Made by a program: the position numbers and the translations under genes. Source: Pagrus major (taxonomy: Eukaryota; Chordata; Actinopteri; Spariformes; Sparidae). Taken from it: 64,000 nt of DNA. The stretch covers positions 20,425,458 to 20,489,457 of the forward strand of contig NC_133219.1 of assembly GCF_040436345.1 (NCBI RefSeq). Reading direction: 5' to 3'. The first letter of the stretch is position 1. Each line of letters opens with the position of its first letter. Shown piece by piece: positions 24,421 through 35,102 of this stretch. Below the pieces are notes generated by a model. The model saw only the letters and a program-made list of their open reading frames with translations, did no database searches and was not told where the DNA came from.

Positions 24421-26689
24421 TACAGTTAAATAGGACAAGTGAAAATAAATAATAAGAGGTATGTTGAACTAAAGGAAATAGTAATAATAGTAAACTATAG
24501 GAAAAGTAAAAATTAGAATTTATATAAAAAGACAGAGACAAAAAGATAAAAATATGAGGTGACAAAGTGACAGCAGTGTTGGTAAGTCTAAAACATTAAA
24601 CAGTATATAAACAGTATGTACACCAGACTAATAAACGGTAGGATCAAGGGTGTACTTAGCAAACAAGTGACCATATCCCAGCTACGGGGGTATTGGACTA
24701 TTGCCTCTTGCAGTACAAAGTGGTATTATGAGACAGGACGGGCTAGGGGTAGCTGGTTAGCATGGTTAGCAACTTCAGTAGGCATCTCTGCAACACAATA
24801 CATGTTTGTACTGTTGTTTCCTCACACTGTGTTGATAATGTTAGTTCATTTTTTGAACGTTTTAAACTAAAATTCAGGTCATATCTTACAAACTGCCCCT
24901 TTAAGACATGAGTTTTTGTCTGTATTAATATAAAAATACAATGTATTAGATAGTACTATATGTATACTGTAGTATTTGGTGAAAAGTAGTAATATAGTAT
25001 GTATAGTATATTGTTTTTTTAGTATGTGTGACTGATGTTAATAGTGAAACCATATATTGTGTCATGTATACTGTCTGTGATTTATATTAAATATCTTTTT
25101 TGCACATGCCACCATGTTAGTTACAGGCAAAAATCCTTACCTCTGAAAAATTCAGGAACCATCCAAAATCTAGTTTCCAGTTTGTGGAAACAGCTGCAGG
25201 TGAGGGGCAAAACTGGGTCAGAAAATCCCGTACTTTTGCTTTTCCTGCATATAAACCAAGCCTCAAAAGATTAAAATTCCTGCTCCTGGAGTGAAATAAC
25301 CTACCTCTCATGTGAAGAGCAAATTCAGCTACCATGCAAATGGCTCTATCCAAAACCCTCTCAAATTATGGTAAAAATAATAAAACAAAACATGAACTGA
25401 ATATAACAGCTTTTATGTGGTTTGCCCTGAAGGCAGTACATTCTCCTGTGTCATCAAGCTCTACAGATTTAATACTGTCACTCCTGATAAAATATTCATC
25501 CGTACTGTATGGTGAGTGGCCATTTAAACCACCCAGAGAAGTGAATTGCCCTGCCATTCCCTCTCACCCAGGTAATCAGACCCAAATTGAAAATATCCAG
25601 CCACCAATTTCGGTCCGACTTTCAATATTCCCTGCCTGCCAGTATGATGTCACATTTCCTGCGGAGCCTGCTGGCTGTAAAGGTGGAGACAATGTAAGTG
25701 GCTTATGAATGAGATTTGAATTTCATGGCCCAATAGCAGTCAGAGTCCGTAATTGGGCAATCTGTATTCTGTACCCTTAAGAGGGAAGCAGTTGGGGCAT
25801 AGGGACGCCATCAAATATTGGAGCCATACATGTGTTCCTATCAGCTATCATATTGCCATTTCTTTGCAGATGTAAGGCCCTATTCTATCAGCCCTATCTG
25901 GGGAAATGAGTCAGAGAGATTGAACAATGTCCCAGAGGATTTGGGGGTAGGCTCGCAGCTTGACACTCTCTGCAGGCCTGCACAACTGAGGCTCACAGTA
26001 TGCTCTTGGAAGTATTTTCCTTCAGTTGCTAATGGAAACAGGTTACAGAGGAGTAGCAGAGGCATGCAGAGGTTGGTCAGCTGTGGATGTCTACTTGGTT
26101 TAATGAGTTTCTCTATTAGCTTAGAAGATTCAGTTAAAGGTCTAGTTCATCCAAATTATAAGAAGCCTTTGTCCTCTCCTCTAGTTAGTTTGCACAGCTA
26201 AAATGCCATGATAGGTAGAACACTCATCTCACCACATGATGCTCAGACTTGCCAACAGTATCTCCTCTGACCCCTCACATGTTTCAAATGGAGAAGACCA
26301 ACTTTTTCCCTCCAATCGGCGATGTAGAATCACCAAATTTAATTACAACAGGCCAAAGAATTATTTTATACATCAGTCTCTCCTGTTGATTAACCAAAAT
26401 CAGTGTACTGCTAAATAAGATCTGGGACTGTTTGATGTGCTTTAAACGTCTATGACTATGCGTCATATGTGTATCTGTGTGTCTAACCTGTGTGTAAGGA
26501 TGCAAAATGAATTTCAGTGTAAACAGACAATAAAGTTTACGGCTTTCATGCAGGAGACCGGATTTTGCCTCCTGTGACAGTCACGGTTTTATTAACTGCA
26601 ATCATGATCTTTTCCCAACCTCAACAAGGTGCTTTATGGTCCCTTGACTATTTATTTGCTATAGACACAATATTTCCCTAACATTAACA

Positions 26690-26850
26690 TTAAAGATAAC
26701 CTCAAAAATGGGGCTATATGTAAGAGTTGACCACCTGTTGAATTTATAATCCAGACAAATTGGGGGCAGCATAGCACCAGAAGGTTAGGTTGTCCAGTGC
26801 TATAATAAGAAACAGGGAAGCACACAGTCCTTAGCCAGCGTTAGCATTTA
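26690..26850 (-). repeat. Dispersed repeat fragment (GTGCTAGCAGTGT family, inverted)
   Basis: The string atgtaagagttgaccacctgttgaattt is the reverse complement of the tail at about 3985-4015, with a few differences; the rest is more diverged. Confidence 0.4.
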
Positions 26851-29137
26851 CAGCTGCTTCCTTACCAGTACAGAAAAAATGTCAAACTTCAAATTCTTGT
26901 CGGGTGTGCATGGTCATGGTGGTGATAATGGTCACTTGCCAAGAGCTTCAGCCATTGTTGCGATTACTCTTCCTTTCATTGACTACCTATCCCTAAAAGG
27001 TCTTATCATGCTCTCATGTTGGACTGAGGGTCAACTGGAGGCTGCAGCAGCTCACTATTGCCTCCTCAGGTGCAACGTGCTATAACCAGGCAGCGTGGGC
27101 ATGCTAACTTTAGTCCATATCCCAGCAACATAATAGATGGCTTTGACACGACATCCAAACCGTTCACATTCTGTTGATCAAGTTTTGAATGTATTAACTA
27201 AAATGTTTATTTATAGTAGCTCCTTCAAACAGCTCATAGCCATACACAACAAATTCTGAAAATAGGGTTGTCAGGGGAGGAAAAAAGCCAAGGGGCTCAT
27301 ATGAAGTACTAGACACAAAAAAGCAAAACAAAAACAAATAAAACACGAATGACAAAGGAAACATTAATAACAAGGACTGGTTGAAGAAACATTCAAATAA
27401 ATATGACAAAGCACCAAAGACGTAAGCGCTGAAGCAGACAGTTTTACTCCCCCAGGTTGAGATGTCTGTCTGATATTTTACCTTGATACAATAAAAGTGA
27501 ATAGAATATTAATTATGCTGCTCACAGCAATGAAAGCTGCAAACAGGTTCATCAGGACTTCTTGGTAGTAATTGGTTCCAGTGGTACATAGACATATCAA
27601 AACTTGGCCACATATAACTAAATTCTGTATGGCTGGAAAGTACCTCAGTAATATACTATTGGTGATATTCTAAGCCTTTAAACAATAAGCATGGTGTGTA
27701 TTAGGCAACTTGTCGCTATACAGTTTATGAATGAAGACAATAGTAACCACCTGAGATTAATAGGATGGGAACATTTCCAGACGTCTTGGCAGGGCCGGTT
27801 AGCTCTCCACCACGAGGGATTACTGAAATGAGGACTGAGGATGTCGCTGTTTTGGATATTTATTCCAACCACTGCTGAGTCTCGCCAGTCCCTTTCTGTG
27901 ATTACCTCTGAGCTGCACCCAATCATAATTAAGGTGAAGACGGACTCGCCGAGCTGCTCCACTGTTGCATTGTGGAGTAGATGTGAAGAAGAAAACTCGA
28001 TGAGAAGTTGCAGGGAGCACACTTTCAAAAGGACGCTAAGAAAGCATGAGGGAAACAATATGTTTAGCGAGATAGAGAACATTACGTCCCCAGATTATCC
28101 GAGGCTATTATTCACCACACTCCACCAAAGAAAGGCAATTTGACTGGGCGAAAGGTGCGAGGCGCTGCTTCAGATGTGACCGCTGTGTCTCTGGGGGGAA
28201 TTTCTATTGCTTTTTTCACCACAAGCTGGTTAATCTTGTTCCTCTCAGCACCTAATAGAGTTCATACTTATTAAAACTGGGTACGGGAGGAGCAGAATGG
28301 GCTTGGTGTGCATACAGTGCGCTTTTGAGAAAGCAACAAGGACTCTTATTTCTCTTTTGGTATATGATCAGTAGATTTCTGTTAAGCATAAAGACAAGGA
28401 GAGACAAAGTATTGAAAGATGCTCTGAGAAGCATTTTCAACAAATCAATGCATGATTAATTGTGGCTCCTTGGTGTAATTACCATCAGCAAATGAGAACA
28501 GTGTTGAGAGGATCATAGTGGATCTGACTCCTGCAGCTTCAGTGTTTCTCAGATTCGCCTCCTTTTGTCAGTGTCTGTCTGCATGTGTTTGTTTTCTCTT
28601 TGGCTTTACTGAAGAGGAAAAACATGTTGAAAGCGACTTTTCCGTGAGCACTTTGCTTGTCTGAACATCTGCCATTATGGGACAGCTTTAGCTCTGTTTG
28701 CACTGGGGGACCAGTCGTAAAGACAAACATTTCGTCCTCCTCCTGTTATGTGCTGTGACAAATTCCATGCAGTGTACAGTAATATGGGAGCTTTTCTGAT
28801 TCAAAGAGAAGAAGAGACACCAGGATCAGCCTCTGCTCTGGTGGTTCAGTTGGATTCTAGGCTCTCGGAGTTGATGTAGCAATGATGAAATTTTTCTCAG
28901 AGCTTCAACAAGATCTGCAGCACTGTGATTGTTCAACCAACCCCTGTAGATGGTTGCATGGTTGTTTTATGATGGTGATTATTATTGTTAATGTAGTCTA
29001 ATGTAGTCTTAGCTGGGGTGCTAGCCACAGGAACAACACATCCTCATACCTAATCGACAGAATAGGTCGATTGCCAGTCACTCCCAAAACAACATGACTG
29101 TGAAAGGCGTACTGGACCTTCGTCACATGGTCGCAGT

Positions 29138-29190
29138 TTGGTTGGGTTTAGGCAAGAAAACTACTTGGTTTAGGAAAACATTATGGTTTG
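29138..29190 (-). repeat. Dispersed repeat fragment, CTAACC-rich family (inverted)
   Basis: ttggttgggtttaggcaag then aactacttggtttagg, the reverse complement of the arms at 7312-7360. Confidence 0.45.
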
Positions 29191-29224
29191 GGCTAGACTG
29201 TTGGTATATACCTGTCATTTGGGC

Positions 29225-29500
29225 GCCTTTTTTAGGCCCATTCAAAGCAGCAAAATCTTAAAATCAATTCTTAAACTCAAAAGGTAGCCAGTGAAGTTCA
29301 GCAAGGATTGGTGCAATGTGGTTACTTCTCTTGGTAGGTGTTTAAAGTCTGGCAGCAGCGTTTTGTGTTAACTGAAGTCTCTGGATGTTTCACTTGCTAA
29401 TACCAGAATAAAGTGCATTACAATAGTCACGTATAGAGGAAATAAAAGCATGTTTGTCTGATATTGTTAGCACTGCTTTCTTTAACTCTATCTTTGTGGT
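29225..29500. repeat. Possible old dispersed repeat
   Basis: Contains strings such as ggcagcagcgttttgtgtt and attacaatagtcacgtatagagg that resemble a frequent teleost repeat. No open frame is preserved. Assigned from memory only. Confidence 0.3.
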
Positions 29501-31179
29501 AGGATTGTCAGTGCTGGCGGCATTTTCTTTAAATCCACAAGGTCACACAGGTAAAATTCAAGACATGTGGGGCATTTTTATTTGTGGTTAAAGGGATCAT
29601 GAAAGACCTATCGTATTTGGATCCAATTTAACAATGAGGTCGAGGTAAATTTGTTTAAACTCTTTCAGCTTTCAGGTTTTAACTCTAAGGACAACCAATA
29701 CATACACTGAAAAGTAAATATGTGTCCCCTTTAAAGCAATATGTGACCTCATGTTAATGGTATCTTTTGAGTGTCCACCTCTATATAAAGTGGTGAATAT
29801 AAATTGCATCCTCAACTCTGATTTTTTTCTTTTTTCCATTTGCTGTTGTTCATGAACAGTGCAGCAGCCACTGCAGTTTGTTGTTCCTGAATGTAAAGTA
29901 CAACCAGATAAGCATGTTGCATCACAGAAACTGTGTCTCTCACATAACCAGCTTGTTGACAACATCGTGCACAGCACTCTAAATCATTTCTCAACAGAAA
30001 ATTAAAATAGAATAGAGCACCAGATACTGGCTGTGAGCTTGCTGTAAAACAAGTGTGACATTTTATATCCAAAGAGAAGAAAAAAGGTGCAGACAACATT
30101 TCATGAAATCGATTTTCCTGACAGACAGGACACAACTTATAGATGATCATATAATACATCATATTCAAGTGTGGACATACCTAACCTTTATTCTGCTGCC
30201 AGAGGGTTTCCTGACCAGGACATGTGCTGCATGATAATCTGTTCTCATTGGGCTTTGCAGCACTGTCAAATGCTCCCCATCCCTCTTCTGGTCACTGACT
30301 GCCACTGTGTGGTCATAAATATTTAACACATTTCTGCTGCAGTTTGGTTTAATATCTATCACTCCACAAGCCTCAAGCAATTTTGTTGGTGCATCCCACT
30401 TATCAAACAGCGATGGTAATATTATATACTGTAGAATGGCTTAAGGATAAATTTGATAGATTGAATGTTAGTCTCACATTGTTCCTTCCAGAAACAAAAG
30501 AACAGGTTGCTTCGTACCTGGCAAACACTAATCTGCTTTCAAGGGCAAAAAATTGAATCTACTTCTGCAAAAACAATTCTGTTGCACCAACACTGCAGCC
30601 TGCATCATCCATCACCATTAAAGAAGAGGAAAAAATGAAACACCTTTAACACTGTTTGATAAAAGCAGCTGCTGGCAATGCCCTGCTGCGTATTTTGGAG
30701 CCCATTTTGTTGTTTGATGGTGTATTTTGCTCTATTACCCTGTAAAGGCACATCAATCCATGACAGTTTGGCTGACATGGCTGTAGGTTCTGACATTTAG
30801 AGTGGGGGTAAAGTGATGTTTTTTCATCTTTTTCAAAACAAAAGCGCTGAATGTCTGGATTTGGCATCAGTGTTTCTATTATATCAAATAGGTCATGCAG
30901 GGCACACATTTCTGCACTGGCGTCAATTCATTCAATTCATCCTTCCTCCACATTCTACCTAAAATAAAACATGTTTAATTACATATTTTATAACTTATTA
31001 TTTATAAATGCATTTATGTAGTTTTATTTTGTGTGTCACACAAAGGGACTACAACTGACATTTCGTTGTACAACCCTGTGTTACCTAATGACTAATGGAT
31101 TGGTTTTGTATCTTGAAAAGACCTGATTGCAATGCTCTTGCCATACAAGTAGAAAGACGCAATTTTTTTTTAACAAAAT

Positions 31180-31685
31180 AGTATGATAGTTTTATTTAAC
31201 TGCACTCAATGCCACAACTGATTGAGAAGAACAAACTCACATTTATTCTCATGCAGTTGGCACAGGCAACTTAAAGGGACACTTCACCTCTAAATCAAGA
31301 AAAGTGCTATTTATCCATCCAGCAGTTTCATGTGGGAACTATTTTCTTTTTGCTTAACACCAAGCAGAAGGACGCGTCTACCCATGGACGAGAGGCTCTT
31401 GCATGTTACCGCACAGGATGGAAACATTAATGCTGAGCTGAATTTTAGCTAGCTTAGTTAACTAAGCTAACAGCGGATATCTTCTAAACTCAGCAACCTT
31501 CTCTAAAATTATTTTAGATGTATGAACAGCACTATAGGTAAGAGGAAAATGTGTTTTAATTTCCCTTTAAAACTCACGATGCGGTTTCAGAAATAGTGCG
31601 TAAACAAAAGTACCATAAATTAGGACGCCCAGACACCCCAAATCTAAGTATCAAAAATCGTAAAATTATTTTAAGGACTTTGACT
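31180..31685 (-). other. tmem17: tmem17 3' UTR (inferred)
   Basis: Non-coding sequence after the tmem17 stop. A minus-strand AATAAA lies at 31196-31191, about 490 bases past the stop. The end is inferred from that hexamer only. Confidence 0.5.
31191..31196 (-). promoter_or_regulatory. tmem17: Candidate tmem17 poly(A) signal
   Basis: TTTATT on the plus strand, AATAAA on the minus strand; the first canonical hexamer I found downstream of the tmem17 stop. Confidence 0.45.
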
Positions 31686-32003
31686 TTAATGGTACATATC
31701 ATTGGGTGACACGGGCAGCACGCTGTGGTGATAGGGCAGCCCAAAGACAGGGCTCATTCCCGCATGATGGAGGCTCTCCACCTTGCCAAACTGGCGCAAA
31801 TGGAAGAGCAGGGTGAGCTTTCGGGTCATTTTCCTGAGCGCCAGGAAGGAGGCCAGGATCTGGGCGAGCAGGAAGAGGAGGTAGAGGGAGTGGACCGCCC
31901 TCTCTAGAGGCAGGATGATAATTCCTTCATCGGTCAGGAAGAACAGCAGCACTGGCAGCTGGAACATGAAAGACAGGAGCCAGAAGGCTGCCAGCTCTGG
32001 CAC
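31686..32003 (-). CDS. tmem17: tmem17 exon 4 (third and fourth transmembrane segments, stop)
   Basis: The acceptor is ccctgtcatcag. The exon encodes VPELAAFWLLSFMFQLPVL, then PLERAVHSLYLLFLLAQI, LTLLFHLRQFGKVES and a His/Pro-containing tail ending VSPNDMYH. Confidence 0.94.
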   Translation of the reverse strand: MPELAAFWLLSFMFQLPVLLFFLTDEGIIILPLERAVHSLYLLFLLAQILASFLALRKMTRKLTLLFHLRQFGKVESLHHAGMSPVFGLPYHHSVLPVSPNDMYH

Positions 32004-34166
32004 CTGATGACAGGGAGAGAAGGAGGAAGGAGAAATTGGGTTGGTGGATGGAGGCGATGCAGAGATAGAGCAGTCAGGCATCAAGTGCTTCACTTGTATC
32101 CACATGAAAGCGCAGACACACCTGCCCGTCCAAAACATACACACAAACTCAATAGACAGTTGTAGCCAAGAGCTGATTGTTTACACACGCAGGCAGAATA
32201 CTTAAGCAGCCACTTCCTCTGCTGTGTTATTCAGGAGACGGCCCACAAAAGAACCCTCCACAGAGCGGATGTTGGTTTGAATTACCTTTTCTTTAAGGTT
32301 GCCAATGTAGCCCAGATAAAGTCGGACCACTTCAATGACTGTGAGGAGGATCATCCCGGTTATGAGCAGAGCCTGGTAGTACCCGGGTAGATAATAGAAC
32401 TGGAAATAAAGCAGAGCTGGAATGTCAGGATGTCAGGACGGTATGAAAACACTTTTTCCTCTTCAAACTGTGATTTATTTAGTGGACGGACATACCTAAA
32501 GACACAGATAAAAGAAAGCTGTGAGCCTTTCAAATGATTTTAATGGTGTCATGGCTTTGCAGAAGGATGAGATAACCTCAGTGAATTGGGCTCCTATATG
32601 TGATACTTTAACTCTATTCATTTCCTGGTTAGGTGAGAGGTTCCAACAGGGTCTTTTTTCTGCTACCACTAGACGGCACCAAAGTCAAAGGCTTTCAAAT
32701 AGTGGATTTAATAAAATAGATTTAGCACAACTTCTGCTACTTCTGAACATATAAAAAGTAAATACTATTTTTTATACGCTTTAGTATACTTTTACAGCCT
32801 TTAAATGCAGTGGAATGCAGCATGAATTGTTCTCAGCCACCAGATTAAACCTTCTGATTGTGCTATTTTGTCTTAATGACACCAATGATGCAACATGACA
32901 GGCGGTCACTGTCCAATAAATGAGCTCCTTGCGAATGAATCATTGTGAATTCCTTCTTACACTCGGTTCCTGTATAATATGTCTCGGTGAACCCACAGCA
33001 GACCGACCGAGAGAACAGACCTGAAAACTGACTTGTAAACCACCAACTAACCTTTATTTCCAACATGAAAACAGCAGAGAACCACCAGCAGGGGAAATAA
33101 AACATGTTGAAGTACAGCAGCATCTGCAGGGGGAGGTGGGAAACCAGCTCGTTGACCACTGCAAGACAAATGACTTATGTCAAGACTCAAATTCATCACA
33201 TCCAATACTATTATGAACAGCCTCACAATCAAAATTAATCTTTTCTTTGCACAATAACCATCATAGCAGACACTTGTTGTCTGTGATTTTCTTTTTCACC
33301 TTTCACTGAGAGCAATAGTGTCTTTTTCAGGAATGCTCTGATATAATTCACACACTTTAACTTTCACACCTGGATGCTGCCTTGTTCAACCACAGTCTGC
33401 GTTTTAAAACAAGTCCCCATCTACATCAGTTGTTTGGTAGAATGCTGCAACGCTGTTTTATTGCGTAGTTCCAGAAAAGTTTTGTGGACTAATACACTTC
33501 ATCTGACTTTACATCGGCATGGGGGTGAGTAGGCAATGACTGAATTTGCCTTTTGGGGTGAATTTATCCTTTAAGTGCCTTACTCCAGGGCACGTCAGTG
33601 GTGCTAACGGTGGAGGGGCTGCCTGTCCAGTCACAAGCTCAGTTCTCTAATCTTCAGGCTAACTCGGCCGCAAATTTGATAATGACATACATTAGAACAA
33701 AAATTGGTTTTGTGAAAAAATACTTAATTTAACATAATCACATTTAAGGTTCATCACACATTTAATGCTGCATACAACAATTAAAACGAAAATCTTCAAA
33801 AAGGCCAAAACAGACATTAATAACTGCAGGAGCATAATTCAATAAAATATAATTCATTTGATTAGATTTAAAGTAGTTTATCTGGAGTGTTCACATTATT
33901 TTGTCTACCCCTTGTAGTCAGCTGTAAAATATCATAATTTGTTTCAGTTACACATATTGCCCACGTGTAATCATAATACTATGTACTCTACAATGCTGTC
34001 TCCGATTATACAAACAGCGTTTGGAAGCAATAAACCAACCAGCGGCGTCCTCCTGCTCCCTGCTGTAGTCGCTGTCTGCCGTCCTGTTGTTGGTGAACAC
34101 AGAGCCTCCCATATAGGCCAGACCCATCTGCAGGTTCTCGGGAACAGGTGAGTAAAACACAGGCAT
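31686..34166 (-). CDS. tmem17: Transmembrane protein 17 (ciliary transition zone), complete
   Basis: On the minus strand the exons are 34166-34040, 33158-33052, 32399-32286 and 32003-31686. All are GT-AG with matching phases and give 221 residues. ATG at 34166 is the first ATG in its open frame, has A at -3, and begins MPVFYSPVPENLQ. The protein has four hydrophobic segments: about residues 52-72 (LLYFNMFYFPCWWFSAVF), 83-105 (LITGMILLTVIEVV), 120-142 (FWLLSFMFQLPVLLFFL) and 152-172. Family-typical stretches are VVNELVSHLPLQM, RLYLGYIGNLKEKVPELA and PLERAVHSLYLLF. TMEM17 belongs to the MKS/B9 module that gates the base of primary cilia and supports Hedgehog signalling (family knowledge). The tail after LTLLFHLRQFG is longer than I remember for the mammalian protein. 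Whether this is the a or b fish paralogue cannot be decided here. Confidence 0.93.
32286..32399 (-). CDS. tmem17: tmem17 exon 3 (second transmembrane segment)
   Basis: This 38-codon exon lies between ttatttccag and gtaatt. It encodes FYYLPGYYQALLITGMILL and ends RLYLGYIGNLKEK. It is too short to appear as a long open frame but is strongly family-like and in phase on both sides. Confidence 0.93.
32400..33051 (-). other. tmem17: tmem17 intron 2
   Basis: A 0.65 kb AT-rich intron with no gene or repeat recognised. Confidence 0.85.
33052..33158 (-). CDS. tmem17: tmem17 exon 2 (first transmembrane segment)
   Basis: The exon follows catttgtcttgcag and ends aataaag before gttagt. It encodes VNELVSHLPLQM and the first membrane segment with the CWWFSAVFML core. 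Confidence 0.92.
33159..34039 (-). other. tmem17: tmem17 intron 1
   Basis: A 0.9 kb intron with no gene recognised; AT-rich in its middle. Confidence 0.85.
34040..34166 (-). CDS. tmem17: tmem17 exon 1 (start codon, cytosolic N-terminus)
   Basis: Encodes MPVFYSPVPENLQ through DYSREQEDAA. The donor is gttggt after gccgctg. An NRT sequon is present but would face the cytosol in the usual topology. Confidence 0.85.
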
Positions 34167-34744
34167 TGTGGGTAGAGCTGGTGACCATGACCAAGCCAAG
34201 GAGTCAGGAAGTGTAACAGTCCAAAACTGTGTTTGTTTGTGTCCCTCGCGTCTGCTGCTAATCCTTGTTGTGTTTCAGTCGCACAGGTACACGAATGCAT
34301 GAAGGCACAGATACAAATGGACACACACACACTCGAACGCGTGCTGGCAGACACCACTGCTAATCAGATTAGAGTGAAGGGAGGCGGGCAGAGGATTAGG
34401 CTGAGACAGCAGCGTGGCGGTTTGTGAGTAAGTTAGTGGCCATTTGTGACGCTCAGTAAATTTGCTGATCAAATTAGAGAATTTAACAGTTGTTTAAGCT
34501 CTGCAGGGACACAACAGGGACCAGAATGAAAGCAAGAACAATGCATAGTCAGTAGCAACAAAACCCTCCTTCATTTCACACACATACACAGATACATATA
34601 TTTATTGTTCTCCCACAGAAATAAAACATTCAGATTTCTATTTTAAGTGTGTGCACAAATTGTGTACTCAGCTATTTTTTCATTTTATTTACCCCTCCAA
34701 GTATAAATAGTAGCCTAGTAAATGTAGACAACACATTAAATGCA
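34167..34744. other. Short selenoe-tmem17 intergenic interval
   Basis: About 0.58 kb between the selenoe poly(A) signal and the tmem17 start codon. It must hold the tmem17 promoter unless an upstream non-coding exon exists. I saw no TATA box placed convincingly. A weak RFX X-box-like string lies at 34181-34194. Confidence 0.6.
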
Positions 34745-34760
34745 CTGATCCACTCAATAA

Positions 34761-34766
34761 TTTATT
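34761..34766 (-). promoter_or_regulatory. selenoe: selenoe poly(A) signal AATAAA
   Basis: A canonical hexamer on the minus strand (in ccacaataaattattg), the first after the SECIS hairpin. Confidence 0.65.
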
Positions 34767-34840
34767 GTGGTGTTTTACAGCCTTTTTTAATGTATTCAGC
34801 ATATGAACACACTGACACAGATATGACTAACGCACTGCGC

Positions 34841-34936
34841 GCCGCTCCCGACCAGCGACTCCTCAGAATGGTGCCTGGCTTATCGTTTTGGCCTTGGGGC
34901 CCCACTCGTCATTCATGCTTGCCGGGGTGCAGCGGC
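34841..34936 (-). promoter_or_regulatory. selenoe: SECIS element in the selenoe 3' UTR
   Basis: The hairpin begins 22 bases past the stop on the minus strand. Helix I pairs GCCGCT (34936-34931) with AGCGGC (34846-34841), and CCGGC (34925-34921) with GCTGG (34856-34852). The core has ATGA (34912-34909) opposite TGAG (34865-34862). Helix II pairs GAGTGGGGCC (34907-34898) with GGCACCATTC (34875-34866), with one mismatch. The 22-base apical region starts CCAAGGCC and can form a mini-helix (GGC/GCC) leaving AA unpaired, as in form-2 SECIS elements. It would bind SBP2 and direct Sec insertion at the upstream TGA. The pairing was folded by eye. Confidence 0.82.
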
Positions 34937-34958
34937 AGAGCTTGGCCACAAGGTGTCA

Positions 34959-35102
34959 TCACAGCTCGTCCCTTGGGGCGCGCAGGGGGAAGTGCTGGAA
35001 CTCCTCTGGCACCTCTTCCCCTTTCTTGGACCTCTTGTAGAAACCGTGCGAGTCTAACAGGCTGCTGATCTCGTCTGCCTTCATCTTCTTCACGGGAACA
35101 GT
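34959..35102 (-). CDS. selenoe: selenoe exon 4 (C-terminus with RDEL)
   Basis: The acceptor is acgtcag. It encodes TVPVKKMKADEISSLLDSHG onward, then EEVPEEFQHFPLRAPRDEL and a TGA stop at 34961-34959. This TGA is the true terminator, since it follows the RDEL signal and precedes the SECIS. Confidence 0.93.
   Translation of the reverse strand, partial: TVPVKKMKADEISSLLDSHGFYKRSKKGEEVPEEFQHFPLRAPRDEL

Larger units (their letters stand above)
10511..31179. other. Gene-poor intergenic region between convergent cabp7 and tmem17
   Basis: About 20.7 kb. No open frame had family resemblance, splice-consistent neighbours or coding composition. The contents recognised are poly-A/poly-T runs (10995-11010, 14349-14368), a TA microsatellite (15003-15037) and a diverged local duplication (16586-16670 and 16815-16890). 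Several dispersed repeat fragments (19762-19800, 24355-24420, 26690-26850, 29138-29500) complete the list. Regulatory elements for either gene could lie here but cannot be shown from one sequence. Confidence 0.6.
34745..34958 (-). other. selenoe: selenoe 3' UTR
   Basis: A short 3' UTR of about 0.2 kb containing the SECIS. A minus-strand AATAAA lies at 34766-34761, about 75 bases past the hairpin. Confidence 0.7.

Noticed and set aside
25334..26201. 124- and 127-codon plus-strand frames
   Set aside because: No family resemblance and no conserved motif; probably chance open frames.
34649..35068. 139-codon plus-strand open frame across selenoe exon 4
   Set aside because: It is the antisense shadow of selenoe exon 4 and the SECIS; the minus-strand reading has family similarity, splice sites and phase agreement.
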